Part shown: in pieces, positions 49,700 to 58,377 of the stretch | Layout: every line of letters starts with the position of its first letter | Numbering within the stretch: position 1 is the first letter of the stretch | From: Cronobacter dublinensis subsp. dublinensis LMG 23823 | GTDB taxonomy: Bacteria; Pseudomonadota; Gammaproteobacteria; Enterobacterales; Enterobacteriaceae | DNA length: 64,000 nt | Direction of reading: 5' to 3' | Assembly (NCBI RefSeq): GCF_001277235.1 | Contig: NZ_CP012266.1 | Location: 1,426,001-1,490,000 of the forward strand | Made by a program: the position numbers and the translations under genes | Notes under the pieces: generated by a model | Told to the model about the DNA's origin: nothing | Database searches by the model: none | What the model saw: the letters and a program-made list of their open reading frames with translations, nothing else

Positions 49700-50818
49700 A
49701 TGTTACGTCGCCTCGCGCGTCCTTTTCTTCACGACCGGTTTTTCCAGCTGTTACTGATAACCGGCGCGATACTCTGCTTTTTTGTGCCTTTCGCGCCGCG
49801 CGAGTGGCCGCAGGCCGTGGACTGGCGCACCATTATTACCCTTGCCGGGCTGATGATGCTGACGAAAGGCGTGGAACTCAGCGGCTATTTTGACGTGCTG
49901 GGCCGCCGCCTTGTGCGCCGCTTCACCACAGAGCGCAGCCTGGCCCTGTTTCTGGTCTGCGCCGCCGCGCTTCTCTCGACCTTTTTAACCAACGACGTGG
50001 CGCTTTTTATCGTGGTGCCGCTGACGCTGACGCTTAAAAAACTCTGCGCCATTCCGGTTAACCGCCTCATTATCTTTGAAGCGCTGGCGGTGAACGCCGG
50101 TTCGCTGCTCACGCCCATCGGCAACCCGCAAAATATCTTGCTGTGGGGCCGCTCCGGTCTCGCGTTCGGGGAATTCATTGTGCATATGGCGCCGCTCGCG
50201 CTGGCGCTGATGGCGAGCCTGCTGGTGCTCTGCTGGTTTTGCTTCCCGGCGAAAGCGCTGCATTACCAGTCGCACGATAAAGCGCACGACTGGCAGCCGC
50301 GCCTGGTCTGGTGCTGTCTCGCGCTCTATATCGTGTTCTTAACCGCGCTGGAGCTGGAGTTTGCGCTGTGGGGACTGGCGCTTGTGGCCGCCGGGTTTTT
50401 ACTGCTGGCGCGCCGGGTGCTGATTAGCATCGACTGGAGCCTGCTGCTGGTCTTCGTGGCGATGTTTATTGATGTGCATCTGCTAACGCAACTGCCCGCG
50501 CTCACCGCCAGCCTGCATCACGTCGCGCAGCTGCCGCCGGCGGGGCTTTACGCGCTCGGCATTGGGCTGTCGCAGTTTATCAGCAACGTGCCCGCGACCA
50601 TTTTGCTGCTTAACTATGTGCCGCCGACCACGCTGCTTGCCTGGGCGGTTAACATCGGCGGATTCGGGCTGCTGCCCGGTTCGCTTGCCAATCTCATCGC
50701 GCTGCGGATGGCTGCCGATCGCCGCATCTGGTGGCGCTTTCATCTCTACTCGTTGCCGCTGCTAATCTGGTCGGCAGTGGTGGGTTATGCGCTGTTGTGG
50801 GGGCTCTTTCTCAGATAA
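49700..50818 (+). CDS. ybiR: Anion-transporter-family membrane protein YbiR
   Basis: The predicted protein has 372 residues with about ten to eleven membrane segments in the ArsB/NhaD-SLC13 ion-transporter superfamily. The conserved FLTNDVALFIVVPLTL and NAGSLLTPIGNPQNILLW segments are the hairpin and substrate loops of this group, repeated in inverted form in FISNVPATILLLNY. The substrate is unknown. Co-transcription with mntR hints at a metal or anion link, which is not shown. Collinear with E. coli. Confidence 0.92.
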   Translation: MLRRLARPFLHDRFFQLLLITGAILCFFVPFAPREWPQAVDWRTIITLAGLMMLTKGVELSGYFDVLGRRLVRRFTTERSLALFLVCAAALLSTFLTNDVALFIVVPLTLTLKKLCAIPVNRLIIFEALAVNAGSLLTPIGNPQNILLWGRSGLAFGEFIVHMAPLALALMASLLVLCWFCFPAKALHYQSHDKAHDWQPRLVWCCLALYIVFLTALELEFALWGLALVAAGFLLLARRVLISIDWSLLLVFVAMFIDVHLLTQLPALTASLHHVAQLPPAGLYALGIGLSQFISNVPATILLLNYVPPTTLLAWAVNIGGFGLLPGSLANLIALRMAADRRIWWRFHLYSLPLLIWSAVVGYALLWGLFLR

Positions 50819-50918
50819 TGCTAATTTGTCAGTTTTTCCTGGCAAATGTATAGACTGCTCCTAAGTTTAGTAAACGGTATTTTGTGATGTTTTTAACTTA
50901 CAGGACTGTTGCTGAACT
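50819..50918. promoter_or_regulatory. Control region of the efflux operon
   Basis: The 100 bases between ybiR and the efflux genes contain TTTGTCAG/CTGGCAAA (50825-50832, 50839-50846; one mismatch) around a six-base loop, and CTAAGTTTAG (about 50861-50870). Both could be operators. No regulator gene is next to the operon. Confidence 0.4.
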
Positions 50919-52064
50919 ATGGCGGAAAATCACAATAACAACGCTGACGAAGAGAAACGTCAGGAGCAGGGCGACGATACCAGCAAAGGCAAGGATAACG
51001 GCAAGGCGCAAGGTGAAACGCGCAAGCGCCCCGGCAAGAAACCGCTGATTATTCTCGGCGTCGTGGTCATTATTATGGTAATTGGCGCCCTTATCTGGTG
51101 GCTGATGACCCGCAATCTTGAAACCACCGACGATGCCTTTATTGAAGGCGATGCCGTCACCGTCGCGCCGAAAGTGGCAGGCTACGTTACCGAACTGCGC
51201 GTTAAAGATAACCAGCGGGTGAAAAAAGGCGACCTGCTGGTGGTTATCGACCCGCGTGACGCCACCGCCCAGCGCGACCAGGCCCGCGCGCAGCTGTCAC
51301 TCGCGCAGTCGCAATTGCATCAGGCGCAGGCGCAGCTGGCGCTTGCCAGAGTGCAGTATCCGGCCCAGCGCGATCAGGCGAAAGCGCAGGTGCTGCGCGC
51401 CGAGGCGGAGCTTGCCAACGCGCGCGCCGAATATCAGCGCCAGCGCGGCGTTGACCCTCGCGCCACCTCAAAACAAAACATCGACGCCGCCAGCGCCCAG
51501 CTGCGCAGCGCCGAGGCGGGGCTTGCCAATGCGAAAGCGCAGCTGGAAGTCGCCGAACAGGTGCAGCTGCAAATCCGTCAGCAGGAAACCAACGTCGAGG
51601 CCCGCGAAAGCCAGGTGGCCCAGGCGCGCGCGCAGTTACAGACGGCCGAGCTGAACCTTTCCTATACCGAAGTCCGCGCGCCGTTTGACGGCTTCGTCAC
51701 CAAACGCAACGTCCAGAACGGCACGCTGGTGCAGGCGGGCAGCGCGCTCTTCTCGCTGGTGTCGCCCGAGATTTGGGTGGTGGCGAACTTCAAAGAGTCG
51801 CAGCTTGAGCGTATGCGCCCTGGCGATAAAGTCGCGGTTTCCGTAGACGCCTTCCCGGATCTCGAACTCGAAGGCCATGTGGAGAGCATTCAGCAGGGCA
51901 GCGGTTCGCGCTTCTCGGCGTTTCCGGCGGAAAACGCCACCGGCAACTTTGTGAAAATCGTCCAGCGCGTGCCGGTGAAAATCGTCATCGATAAAGGACT
52001 TGAGCATTGGGACCAGCCGCTGCCGCTCGGGCTGTCGGTCGAGCCTGAGGTGACGGTGGAATGA
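50919..52064 (+). CDS. EmrA-like membrane fusion protein
   Basis: The predicted protein has 381 residues: a charged cytoplasmic N-terminus (about 1-40), one membrane segment (about 42-63), a lipoyl half-domain (TTDDAFIEGDAVTVAPKVAGYV), a long Ala/Gln-rich coiled-coil hairpin (about 105-235), and the second lipoyl half and beta-barrel (LSYTEVRAPFDGFVTKRNVQNG). It bridges an MFS pump and an outer membrane channel. Its stop overlaps the next gene's start by four bases. Not an E. coli gene at this locus; the nearest well-known relative is EmrA. Confidence 0.92.
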   Translation: MAENHNNNADEEKRQEQGDDTSKGKDNGKAQGETRKRPGKKPLIILGVVVIIMVIGALIWWLMTRNLETTDDAFIEGDAVTVAPKVAGYVTELRVKDNQRVKKGDLLVVIDPRDATAQRDQARAQLSLAQSQLHQAQAQLALARVQYPAQRDQAKAQVLRAEAELANARAEYQRQRGVDPRATSKQNIDAASAQLRSAEAGLANAKAQLEVAEQVQLQIRQQETNVEARESQVAQARAQLQTAELNLSYTEVRAPFDGFVTKRNVQNGTLVQAGSALFSLVSPEIWVVANFKESQLERMRPGDKVAVSVDAFPDLELEGHVESIQQGSGSRFSAFPAENATGNFVKIVQRVPVKIVIDKGLEHWDQPLPLGLSVEPEVTVE

Positions 52065-53632
52065 GCGAGCAGGCCCACAGCGGCTGGCGCCCGGCCAGCA
52101 ACCCCTGGTCCGTCGCGATAGTCGTTACTATCGCGGTGTTTATGGAAATTCTCGACACCACGATTGTTAACGTGGCGCTGCCGCACATCGCCGGTTCGCT
52201 GTCGTCGAGCTATTCCGAATCGACGTGGGTCCTGACGTCTTATCTGGTAGCGAACGGCATCGTGCTGCCGCTGTCGGCGTTTTTCAGCCGCCTGTTCGGG
52301 CGCAAGCAGTTTTTCCTGATTTGCATCGTGATGTTTACCGTCTGCTCGTTCCTCTGCGGTATCGCCACAGAGCTGTGGCAAATCATCCTGTTTCGTATCC
52401 TGCAGGGCTTTTTCGGCGGCGGCCTCCAGCCGACGCAGCAGTCGGTACTGCTCGATTACTTCAAGCCGGAAGATCGCGGCAAGGCATTCGGGCTCTCGTC
52501 GATAGCGATTATCGTCGCGCCGGTGCTCGGCCCGACGCTCGGCGGCTGGATAACCGATAACTACTCCTGGCGCTGGGTTTTCTTCATCAATATCCCGGTC
52601 GGGATCGTCTGCGTGCTGGCGGTTTACCAGCTGCTGGAAGATCCGCCATGGGAGAAAAAATCGGAAGAGAAAATCCCCGTGGACTGGACCGGTATCGGGC
52701 TTATCGCGCTCGGGCTCGGCTGTTTGCAGGTGATGCTCGACCGCGGCGAAGACGAGGACTGGTTCGCTTCTGATTTCATCCGCACCTTCGCGGTGTTAAC
52801 GTTTATCGGCATCATCGGCGCGATTTACTGGCTTATCTACACCCGCCGCCCGGTGGTGGATCTGCACTGCGTGCGCGATAAAAACTTTGCGGTTTCCAGC
52901 GTGTTAATGGCGGGCATGGCGCTCATCCTCTACGGCAGCTCGGTGGTTATCCCGCAGCTCGCGCAGCAGGATCTCGGCTATACCGCCACCTGGTCGGGGC
53001 TTATTCTCTCGCCCGGCGCGGTGCTGATCGTCTTTACTATCCCGATAGTCCTGAAGCTGATGCCGCTGGTGCAGACGCGCTGGATAATTGCGTTCGGCTT
53101 TTTGTGCCTCGGCGTCTCGTTTTTCTGGTCGCGCAACCTGGTGCCGAACGTCGATTTTGAAACGCTGGTGCTGATGCGCAGCGCGCAGTCGATCGGGCTC
53201 GGCTTTCTGTTTGTGCCGCTCACGACCATTGCGTTTATCACCATTCCCCAGCGGCTGAACGCCGACGCGGCGGCGCTCTTTACCATGTTCCGCAACGTGG
53301 CCGGGTCGATAGGCATTTCGCTCTCCACCGCCGCCATCACCGAGCGCGCGCAGGTGCAGAGCGCCCATCTCAGCACGCATATGACGCCGTTTGACGAACA
53401 GTTCCAGCAGGCGGTACGCAGCGGCGCCGAGGCGGTGCGCAACTTCACGGCGCAGCTTGGCGACCCGACCGGCATCGCCACCGGGCAGCTTTATAAAACG
53501 ATGATTGCCCAGTCGCGCATCCTCGCTTACGTCGATGTGTTCACGATGCTGAGCGTGGTGGCGATTTTACTGATTCCGTTTTGTTTACTGCTTTCGCCGA
53601 TCAAGAGCGAAGGCTCCGCAGGAGCACATTGA
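52061..53632 (+). CDS. EmrB-like DHA2 family MFS drug transporter
   Basis: The predicted protein has 523 residues with 14 membrane segments, the DHA2 subgroup of drug:H+ antiporters. Motif C-like LDTTIVNVALPHIAGSLSSS is in segment 1, and the loop motif LFGRKQFF and APVLGPTLGGWITDNYSWRWVFFINIP are in segments 2 and 5. It pumps out hydrophobic compounds using the proton gradient; the substrate is unknown. It overlaps the membrane fusion gene by four bases and is one base before the outer membrane channel gene. Confidence 0.93.
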   Translation: MSEQAHSGWRPASNPWSVAIVVTIAVFMEILDTTIVNVALPHIAGSLSSSYSESTWVLTSYLVANGIVLPLSAFFSRLFGRKQFFLICIVMFTVCSFLCGIATELWQIILFRILQGFFGGGLQPTQQSVLLDYFKPEDRGKAFGLSSIAIIVAPVLGPTLGGWITDNYSWRWVFFINIPVGIVCVLAVYQLLEDPPWEKKSEEKIPVDWTGIGLIALGLGCLQVMLDRGEDEDWFASDFIRTFAVLTFIGIIGAIYWLIYTRRPVVDLHCVRDKNFAVSSVLMAGMALILYGSSVVIPQLAQQDLGYTATWSGLILSPGAVLIVFTIPIVLKLMPLVQTRWIIAFGFLCLGVSFFWSRNLVPNVDFETLVLMRSAQSIGLGFLFVPLTTIAFITIPQRLNADAAALFTMFRNVAGSIGISLSTAAITERAQVQSAHLSTHMTPFDEQFQQAVRSGAEAVRNFTAQLGDPTGIATGQLYKTMIAQSRILAYVDVFTMLSVVAILLIPFCLLLSPIKSEGSAGAH

Positions 53633-53633
53633 T

Positions 53634-55175
53634 ATGTACGGAAGAGTGACCTTCCCCCTGAGTCTGACGGCGCTGGCGCTGCTGCTGGCTGGCTGCGCGG
53701 TCGGCCCGGATTACCGCGCGCCCGAGCCCGTGACGCCGGGCGCTTTCGGCGAAACCGCCCGGCAGAATGCGCCGGATGTCGCCTCAAAAGCGCGCAGCAC
53801 CGCGCCCGACCCGCGCTGGTGGCGCACGTTTAACTCGCCGCAGCTCGACAGCCTGATTGAGCGCGCGATCGCTGGTAACTTATCGCTCCAGCAAACCGTG
53901 CTGCGTATCGCCGGCGCTCGCGAGCAGATAAACCAGGCGGGCGGCGCGTTTTTCCCGGCGGTGAACGGCAACGTGCGCGCCACGCGCCAGCAGCTCGGAC
54001 TGGAAGGCGAGCTGAAATCGCATGACGTTTATGGCCAGCTTGACGCGGTCGACCCGCAAATCAGCTCCGCGCTCGGCCCGCTGACGCAGCCGATTAACCT
54101 TTACCAGGGCAGTTTTGACGCGCAGTGGGAAATCGACCTGTGGGGCAAAGTGCGCCGTCAGGTCGAGGCGGCGGACGCGCAGCAGAAGGCGGCGATTGAG
54201 CAGCGCAACGACGCGCTGGTCTCGCTGGAGGCTGAAGTGGCGCGCGCCTGGCTACAACTGCGCGGCGCGCAGAGCATTCTCGCGACAATGAATGAACAGA
54301 TAGCCTCGGCGCAGCAGACGCTGGAGCTGACCGAAAGCCGCCAGCGCAGCGGGCTGTCGCCGCAGCTGGATGTGGAAAACGCCCGCGCGCAGCTCGGCAC
54401 GTTGCAGGCGCAGCTGCCGCAGTATCAGGCGCAGGAGCGCCAGGCGATGAACGGGCTGGCAGTGCTGCTCGGCAAACCGCCCGGCGCGCTCGATGCCGAA
54501 CTGCGCGCGGCGCAACCGCTGCCAAACCTGCCGGAGATTGTGCCGGTCGGTATTCCGTCGACGCTCGCGCGTCGTCGCCCGGACGTGCGCGAAGCGGAGG
54601 CCAGACTGCATGCGGCGACCGCGCAAATTGGCGTGTCGGTGGCGCAGCTCTTCCCGAGCCTGTCGCTCTCCGGTCAGTTTGGCATGCGCAACAGCGAAAC
54701 CGACTACCTCACCGACTGGAGCAGCCACTTTTACAGCTTCGGCCCGCAGGTCTCTATTCCCATCTTCCAGGGCGGGCGGCTGGTCTCCAGCGTGAAGCTC
54801 GCGCGGGCGGAGCAGGGCGCGGCGGCGTTGCAGTATCGCCAGACGGTGCTGACGGCGTTAAGCGATGTGGAAAACGCGCTGGTGAGCTATCGCACCGACC
54901 AGCAGCGCGAGGCGGGGCTTGAGAAAACCCTCGATGCGCTGCAAACCTCGTTCGATCTGGCAAGCGACAGCTATCGTAAAGGCATCGCCACCTTCATCGA
55001 TGTGCTCGACGCCCAGCGCCAGCTGGCGCAGGCCGAGCAGCAGCGCGCGCAGGCGCGGGTGCAGAGCAGCCTCGATCTCGTCGCGCTCTACAAAGCGCTG
55101 GGCGGCGGCTGGGAGCCGTATCAGAACGTGCGGCTGCCGGATTACGACGTCTTCGGGCCCGCGCCGCGCGGCTAG
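53634..55175 (+). CDS. NodT/TolC-family outer membrane efflux lipoprotein
   Basis: The predicted protein has 513 residues. A lipobox LAGC places the lipidated Cys at residue 21, followed by AVGPDYRAPEP, the family's usual mature start. Two outer membrane efflux protein (OEP) domains follow, with the typical coiled coils and repeat-like RRPDVREAEARLHAATAQIGVSVAQLFPSLSLSGQFG. It would complete a self-contained tripartite pump, so TolC may not be needed. The C-terminus ends in a short Pro/Gly tail. The mRNA ends at a strong terminator 20 bases on. Confidence 0.93.
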   Translation: MYGRVTFPLSLTALALLLAGCAVGPDYRAPEPVTPGAFGETARQNAPDVASKARSTAPDPRWWRTFNSPQLDSLIERAIAGNLSLQQTVLRIAGAREQINQAGGAFFPAVNGNVRATRQQLGLEGELKSHDVYGQLDAVDPQISSALGPLTQPINLYQGSFDAQWEIDLWGKVRRQVEAADAQQKAAIEQRNDALVSLEAEVARAWLQLRGAQSILATMNEQIASAQQTLELTESRQRSGLSPQLDVENARAQLGTLQAQLPQYQAQERQAMNGLAVLLGKPPGALDAELRAAQPLPNLPEIVPVGIPSTLARRRPDVREAEARLHAATAQIGVSVAQLFPSLSLSGQFGMRNSETDYLTDWSSHFYSFGPQVSIPIFQGGRLVSSVKLARAEQGAAALQYRQTVLTALSDVENALVSYRTDQQREAGLEKTLDALQTSFDLASDSYRKGIATFIDVLDAQRQLAQAEQQRAQARVQSSLDLVALYKALGGGWEPYQNVRLPDYDVFGPAPRG

Positions 55176-55192
55176 AGCCAGATCACCGGCAA

Positions 55193-55232
55193 TAAAAAAC
55201 CCCGCGAGCAGCGATGCGCGCGGGGTTTTTTT
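55193..55232. terminator. Bidirectional terminator between efflux operon and ldtB
   Basis: CCCCGCG/CGCGGGG stem (55200-55206, 55219-55225) with A-run before and seven T residues after. Confidence 0.92.
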
Positions 55233-55247
55233 ACGTCTTGTGGCAGA

Positions 55248-56168
55248 TTAGTTCAGACGCACCGGCATACCGGAACGGTTCTGCACCGCCTGCTCCACGA
55301 CGTTCTGATCGACGTCGCTCTGGCTGGTCACTGCGGTCACCGCTTTGGTCAGCGCGATCGGCACGATTTCGTTGTTGTTAATCTGGTCTTCGCTGGTCGA
55401 GAGCGGGTTATGCACCTCGATGTAGCGGCTGCCATCGGGCTCGGTAGTCGCTTTCACCGGCTCGCTGACGAATTGCACGCGGGTGCCGACCGGGACGTTC
55501 TGGAACAGGAACTTAATGTCCTCGTTACGCAGACGCACGCAGCCGTGGCTTACGCGCAGGCCGATACCGAAGTTGGCGTTGGTGCCGTGAATGGCGTAAA
55601 GACGACCGATGTAAAGTGCGTACAGGCCCATCGGGTTATCCGGGCCTGCCGGTACGACAGGCGGCAGCGGCTCGCCTGCGGCGGCGTACTCCGCGTGCAT
55701 TTTGGCTGTCGGCGTCCAGGTCGGGCCCGCTTTTTTACGTTCTACCTTGGTCACCCAGTTGATCGGCGTGTCTTTACCGAGCTGGCCGATACCGATCGGC
55801 AGCACGATCACCGTGTTGGTGCCTTTCGGGTAGTAGTAAAGGCGCATCTCGGCGCTGTTGATCACAATGCCTTCATGCGGGGTGTCAGGCAGGATCAGCT
55901 GCTGCGGAATATTCAGGATGGTGCCGCCTTTCGGCAGGTACGGGTCGACGCCCGGGTTGGCTTCCAGCATGTTGGACAGCCCCATCTGATACTGCGCGGC
56001 GAAATCTTCCAGCGGCAGGTTATTACCTTCCGGGATCGTCACGACCTGGTTTTCACCCACCAGACGGCTACCGTCGGTCGGCAAAGGATATGTCACAGCA
56101 GACGCGGTGTTACAAAACCCGACGACTGCGAAAGCTGCCACTAAAAGCGTGCGTAATTTCATCTTCAT
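55248..56168 (-). CDS. ldtB: L,D-transpeptidase LdtB (YbiS)
   Basis: The predicted protein has 306 residues. It anchors Braun lipoprotein to peptidoglycan by L,D-transpeptidation in the periplasm. After the signal peptide (about 1-24) comes a LysM-like segment (PEGNNLPLEDFAAQYQMGLSNMLEANPG), then the YkuD catalytic domain with HGTNANFGIG and SHGCVRLRN, catalytic Cys210. I choose the ATG at 56168 (MKMKLRTLL), giving the E. coli length; an ATG three codons upstream is possible. It is convergent with the efflux operon. Confidence 0.95.
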   Translation of the reverse strand: MKMKLRTLLVAAFAVVGFCNTASAVTYPLPTDGSRLVGENQVVTIPEGNNLPLEDFAAQYQMGLSNMLEANPGVDPYLPKGGTILNIPQQLILPDTPHEGIVINSAEMRLYYYPKGTNTVIVLPIGIGQLGKDTPINWVTKVERKKAGPTWTPTAKMHAEYAAAGEPLPPVVPAGPDNPMGLYALYIGRLYAIHGTNANFGIGLRVSHGCVRLRNEDIKFLFQNVPVGTRVQFVSEPVKATTEPDGSRYIEVHNPLSTSEDQINNNEIVPIALTKAVTAVTSQSDVDQNVVEQAVQNRSGMPVRLN

Positions 56169-56388
56169 GTTATGCAAATATCGTTGCCGGACCGGCCGTT
56201 AGAGTGAAACGAAACAATACAGGGAGCGCATTATATGTGCATTCTCCGTGGCAGGGAATTGAGATGTGTACTAATTCACATTTTTTTCCCATTCTGCAGT
56301 GAGTGTAGTCAGCCCATTGACGGGGGAAATAAATTCGGAGTTATGGCATAATGCTGCGTTTATCACACATCTTATCCAGGAATCACGC

Positions 56389-57981
56389 GTGTTAGTTACC
56401 AGCAACGTCACCATGCAGTTCGGCAGTAAGCCGCTGTTTGAAAACATTTCCGTCAAGTTTGGCGGCGGCAACCGTTACGGTCTGATTGGCGCCAACGGAA
56501 GCGGGAAATCCACTTTTATGAAGATCCTCGGCGGCGATTTACAGCCGAGCGCAGGCAACGTGTCGCTCGATCCTAACGAGCGCATCGGTAAGCTGCGCCA
56601 GGATCAGTTCGCTTTCGAACAATACACCGTGCTGGACACCGTGATCATGGGTCATGGCGAGCTGTGGGAAGTGAAGCAGGAGCGCGATCGCATCTATGCG
56701 CTGCCGGAGATGAGCGAAGAAGACGGCTATAAAGTGGCCGACCTCGAAGTCAAATATGGCGAAATGGACGGCTACAGCGCTGAATCCCGCGCGGGCGAAC
56801 TGCTGCTGGGCGTGGGTATTCCGCTGGAGCAGCACTACGGCCCGATGAGCGAAGTCGCGCCCGGCTGGAAGCTGCGTGTTCTGCTGGCGCAGGCGCTGTT
56901 CTCTAACCCGGACATCCTGCTGCTCGACGAACCGACCAACAACCTGGACATCGACACCATCCGCTGGCTGGAGCAGACGCTCAACGATCGCGACAGCACC
57001 ATGATTATTATTTCGCACGACCGTCACTTCCTGAACATGGTCTGCACCCATATGGCGGATCTGGATTACGGCGAGCTGCGCGTGTATCCGGGCAACTACG
57101 ACGAATACATGACCGCCGCGACCCAGGCGCGCGAGCGTCTGCTGGCGGATAACGCCAAGAAAAAGGCCCAGATTGCCGACCTGCAATCCTTCGTCAGCCG
57201 CTTTAGCGCCAACGCCTCGAAATCTCGCCAGGCGACCTCCCGCGCCCGTCAGATTGACAAAATCAAGCTGGAAGAGGTGAAAGCCTCCAGCCGCCAGAAC
57301 CCGTTTATCCGCTTCGAGCAGGATAAAAAGCTGTTCCGTAACGCGCTGGAAGTGGAAGCCATGACCAAAGGCTTCGACAACGGCCCGCTGTTTAAAAACG
57401 TCGGCCTGCTGCTCGAAGTGGGTGAGAAGCTCGCTATCCTCGGCGCTAACGGCGTGGGTAAATCCACCATGCTGAAAACGCTGGTTGGCGAAATGCAACC
57501 GGATAACGGTACCGTGAAATGGTCCGAGAACGCGCAGATCGGCTATTACGCGCAGGATCACGAATATGAGTTCGACAACGATCTGACCGTGTTCGAATGG
57601 ATGAGCCAGTGGAAGCAGGAAGGCGACGACGAACAGGCCGTGCGCAGCATCCTGGGCCGCCTGCTGTTTAGCCAGGACGACATCAAAAAGCCCGCCAAAG
57701 TGCTCTCCGGCGGTGAAAAGGGCCGTATGCTGTTCGGCAAGCTAATGATGGAAAAACCGAACATCCTGGTGATGGACGAACCGACCAACCACCTGGATAT
57801 GGAATCGATCGAATCGCTCAACGCCGCGCTGGAGATGTACCAGGGCACGCTGATTTTCGTTTCCCACGACCGCGAATTCGTGAGCTCACTCGCGACCCGC
57901 GTGATTGAAATCACCCCGGAACGCGTGGTGGATTTCTCCGGTGGGTACGAAGATTATCTGCGCAGCAAAGGCATCGAATAA
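56389..57981 (+). CDS. ybiT: ABC-F family ribosome-associated ATPase YbiT
   Basis: The predicted protein has 530 residues with two ABC domains joined by a charged linker of the ABC-F type, which acts on ribosomes rather than in membranes. Walker A GANGSGKST and GANGVGKST, signatures for both domains (second LSGGEKGRML), and Walker B LLLDEPTNNLD and LVMDEPTNHLD are intact. I choose the GTG at 56389 with AGGA upstream (VLVTSNVTMQFGS), the E. coli start; the longer frame from 56299 is not conserved. The last codons (GIE, stop) are part of an exact 46-bp duplication. Confidence 0.95.
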   Translation: MLVTSNVTMQFGSKPLFENISVKFGGGNRYGLIGANGSGKSTFMKILGGDLQPSAGNVSLDPNERIGKLRQDQFAFEQYTVLDTVIMGHGELWEVKQERDRIYALPEMSEEDGYKVADLEVKYGEMDGYSAESRAGELLLGVGIPLEQHYGPMSEVAPGWKLRVLLAQALFSNPDILLLDEPTNNLDIDTIRWLEQTLNDRDSTMIIISHDRHFLNMVCTHMADLDYGELRVYPGNYDEYMTAATQARERLLADNAKKKAQIADLQSFVSRFSANASKSRQATSRARQIDKIKLEEVKASSRQNPFIRFEQDKKLFRNALEVEAMTKGFDNGPLFKNVGLLLEVGEKLAILGANGVGKSTMLKTLVGEMQPDNGTVKWSENAQIGYYAQDHEYEFDNDLTVFEWMSQWKQEGDDEQAVRSILGRLLFSQDDIKKPAKVLSGGEKGRMLFGKLMMEKPNILVMDEPTNHLDMESIESLNAALEMYQGTLIFVSHDREFVSSLATRVIEITPERVVDFSGGYEDYLRSKGIE

Positions 57982-58165
57982 CGTTCCCGTCGTCTTTCGC
58001 GCCGCAGCGGTGTTGGCTGCGCCTGCGCACCCCGGTCACTTACTGATGTAAGCTCCCGGGGATTTGCAGGCTTGCCGCCTTGCTGCAACGCGAACTCCAT
58101 AGGGAAAGAGGTTGAGAGCGGCATCGAATAACGTTCCCGTCGTCTTTCGCGCCGCAGCGGTGTTG
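57970..58165. repeat. 46-bp direct duplication flanking a hairpin-bearing segment
   Basis: Bases 57970-58015 (from the ybiT codons for Gly-Ile-Glu-stop through CGCAGCGGTGTTG) recur exactly at 58120-58165. Between them lie 104 unique bases (58016-58119). That segment contains a nested inverted repeat, CCCCGG outside and CTTAC-TGAT-GTAAG inside (about 58029-58058). No open frame fills the segment. Confidence 0.9.
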
Positions 58166-58171
58166 TTCAAA

Positions 58172-58264
58172 GGCGGGTGCGCTGCGCTTACCCGCCCTGT
58201 GGGGAACGGGTGTTTTGTCGTTTTTGATGTGTTGTAGGGCGGGTAAGCGAAGCGCACCCGCCAT
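58172..58264. repeat. Inverted pair of dispersed palindromic repeats (ybiT/GH31)
   Basis: Copy 9 (58172-58199, GGCGGGTGCGCTGCGCTTAC then CCGCCCTG) and copy 10 in reverse (about 58234-58264, GTAGGGCGGGTAAGCGAAGC then GCACCCGCC). The arms match over about 27 bases with a 35-base loop, giving the longest stem of the family in this window. Confidence 0.85.
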
Positions 58265-58331
58265 CCCAGCTCAAAAATGCCATCACCTCCTGCGCTCCAT
58301 CCCAAAGCCAAAAACGCTATCCCAATACCGA

Positions 58332-58366
58332 CAAAAAAAGGCGAGCCGCTGGCTCGCCTTTTTCTT
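58332..58366. terminator. Bidirectional terminator between ybiT and the GH31 gene
   Basis: GGCGAGCC-GCT-GGCTCGCC stem (58340-58358) with seven A residues before and TTTTTCTTTT after. Mainly for the minus-strand GH31 transcript, also usable from ybiT. Confidence 0.9.
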
Positions 58367-58377
58367 TTGCGCTCCTT

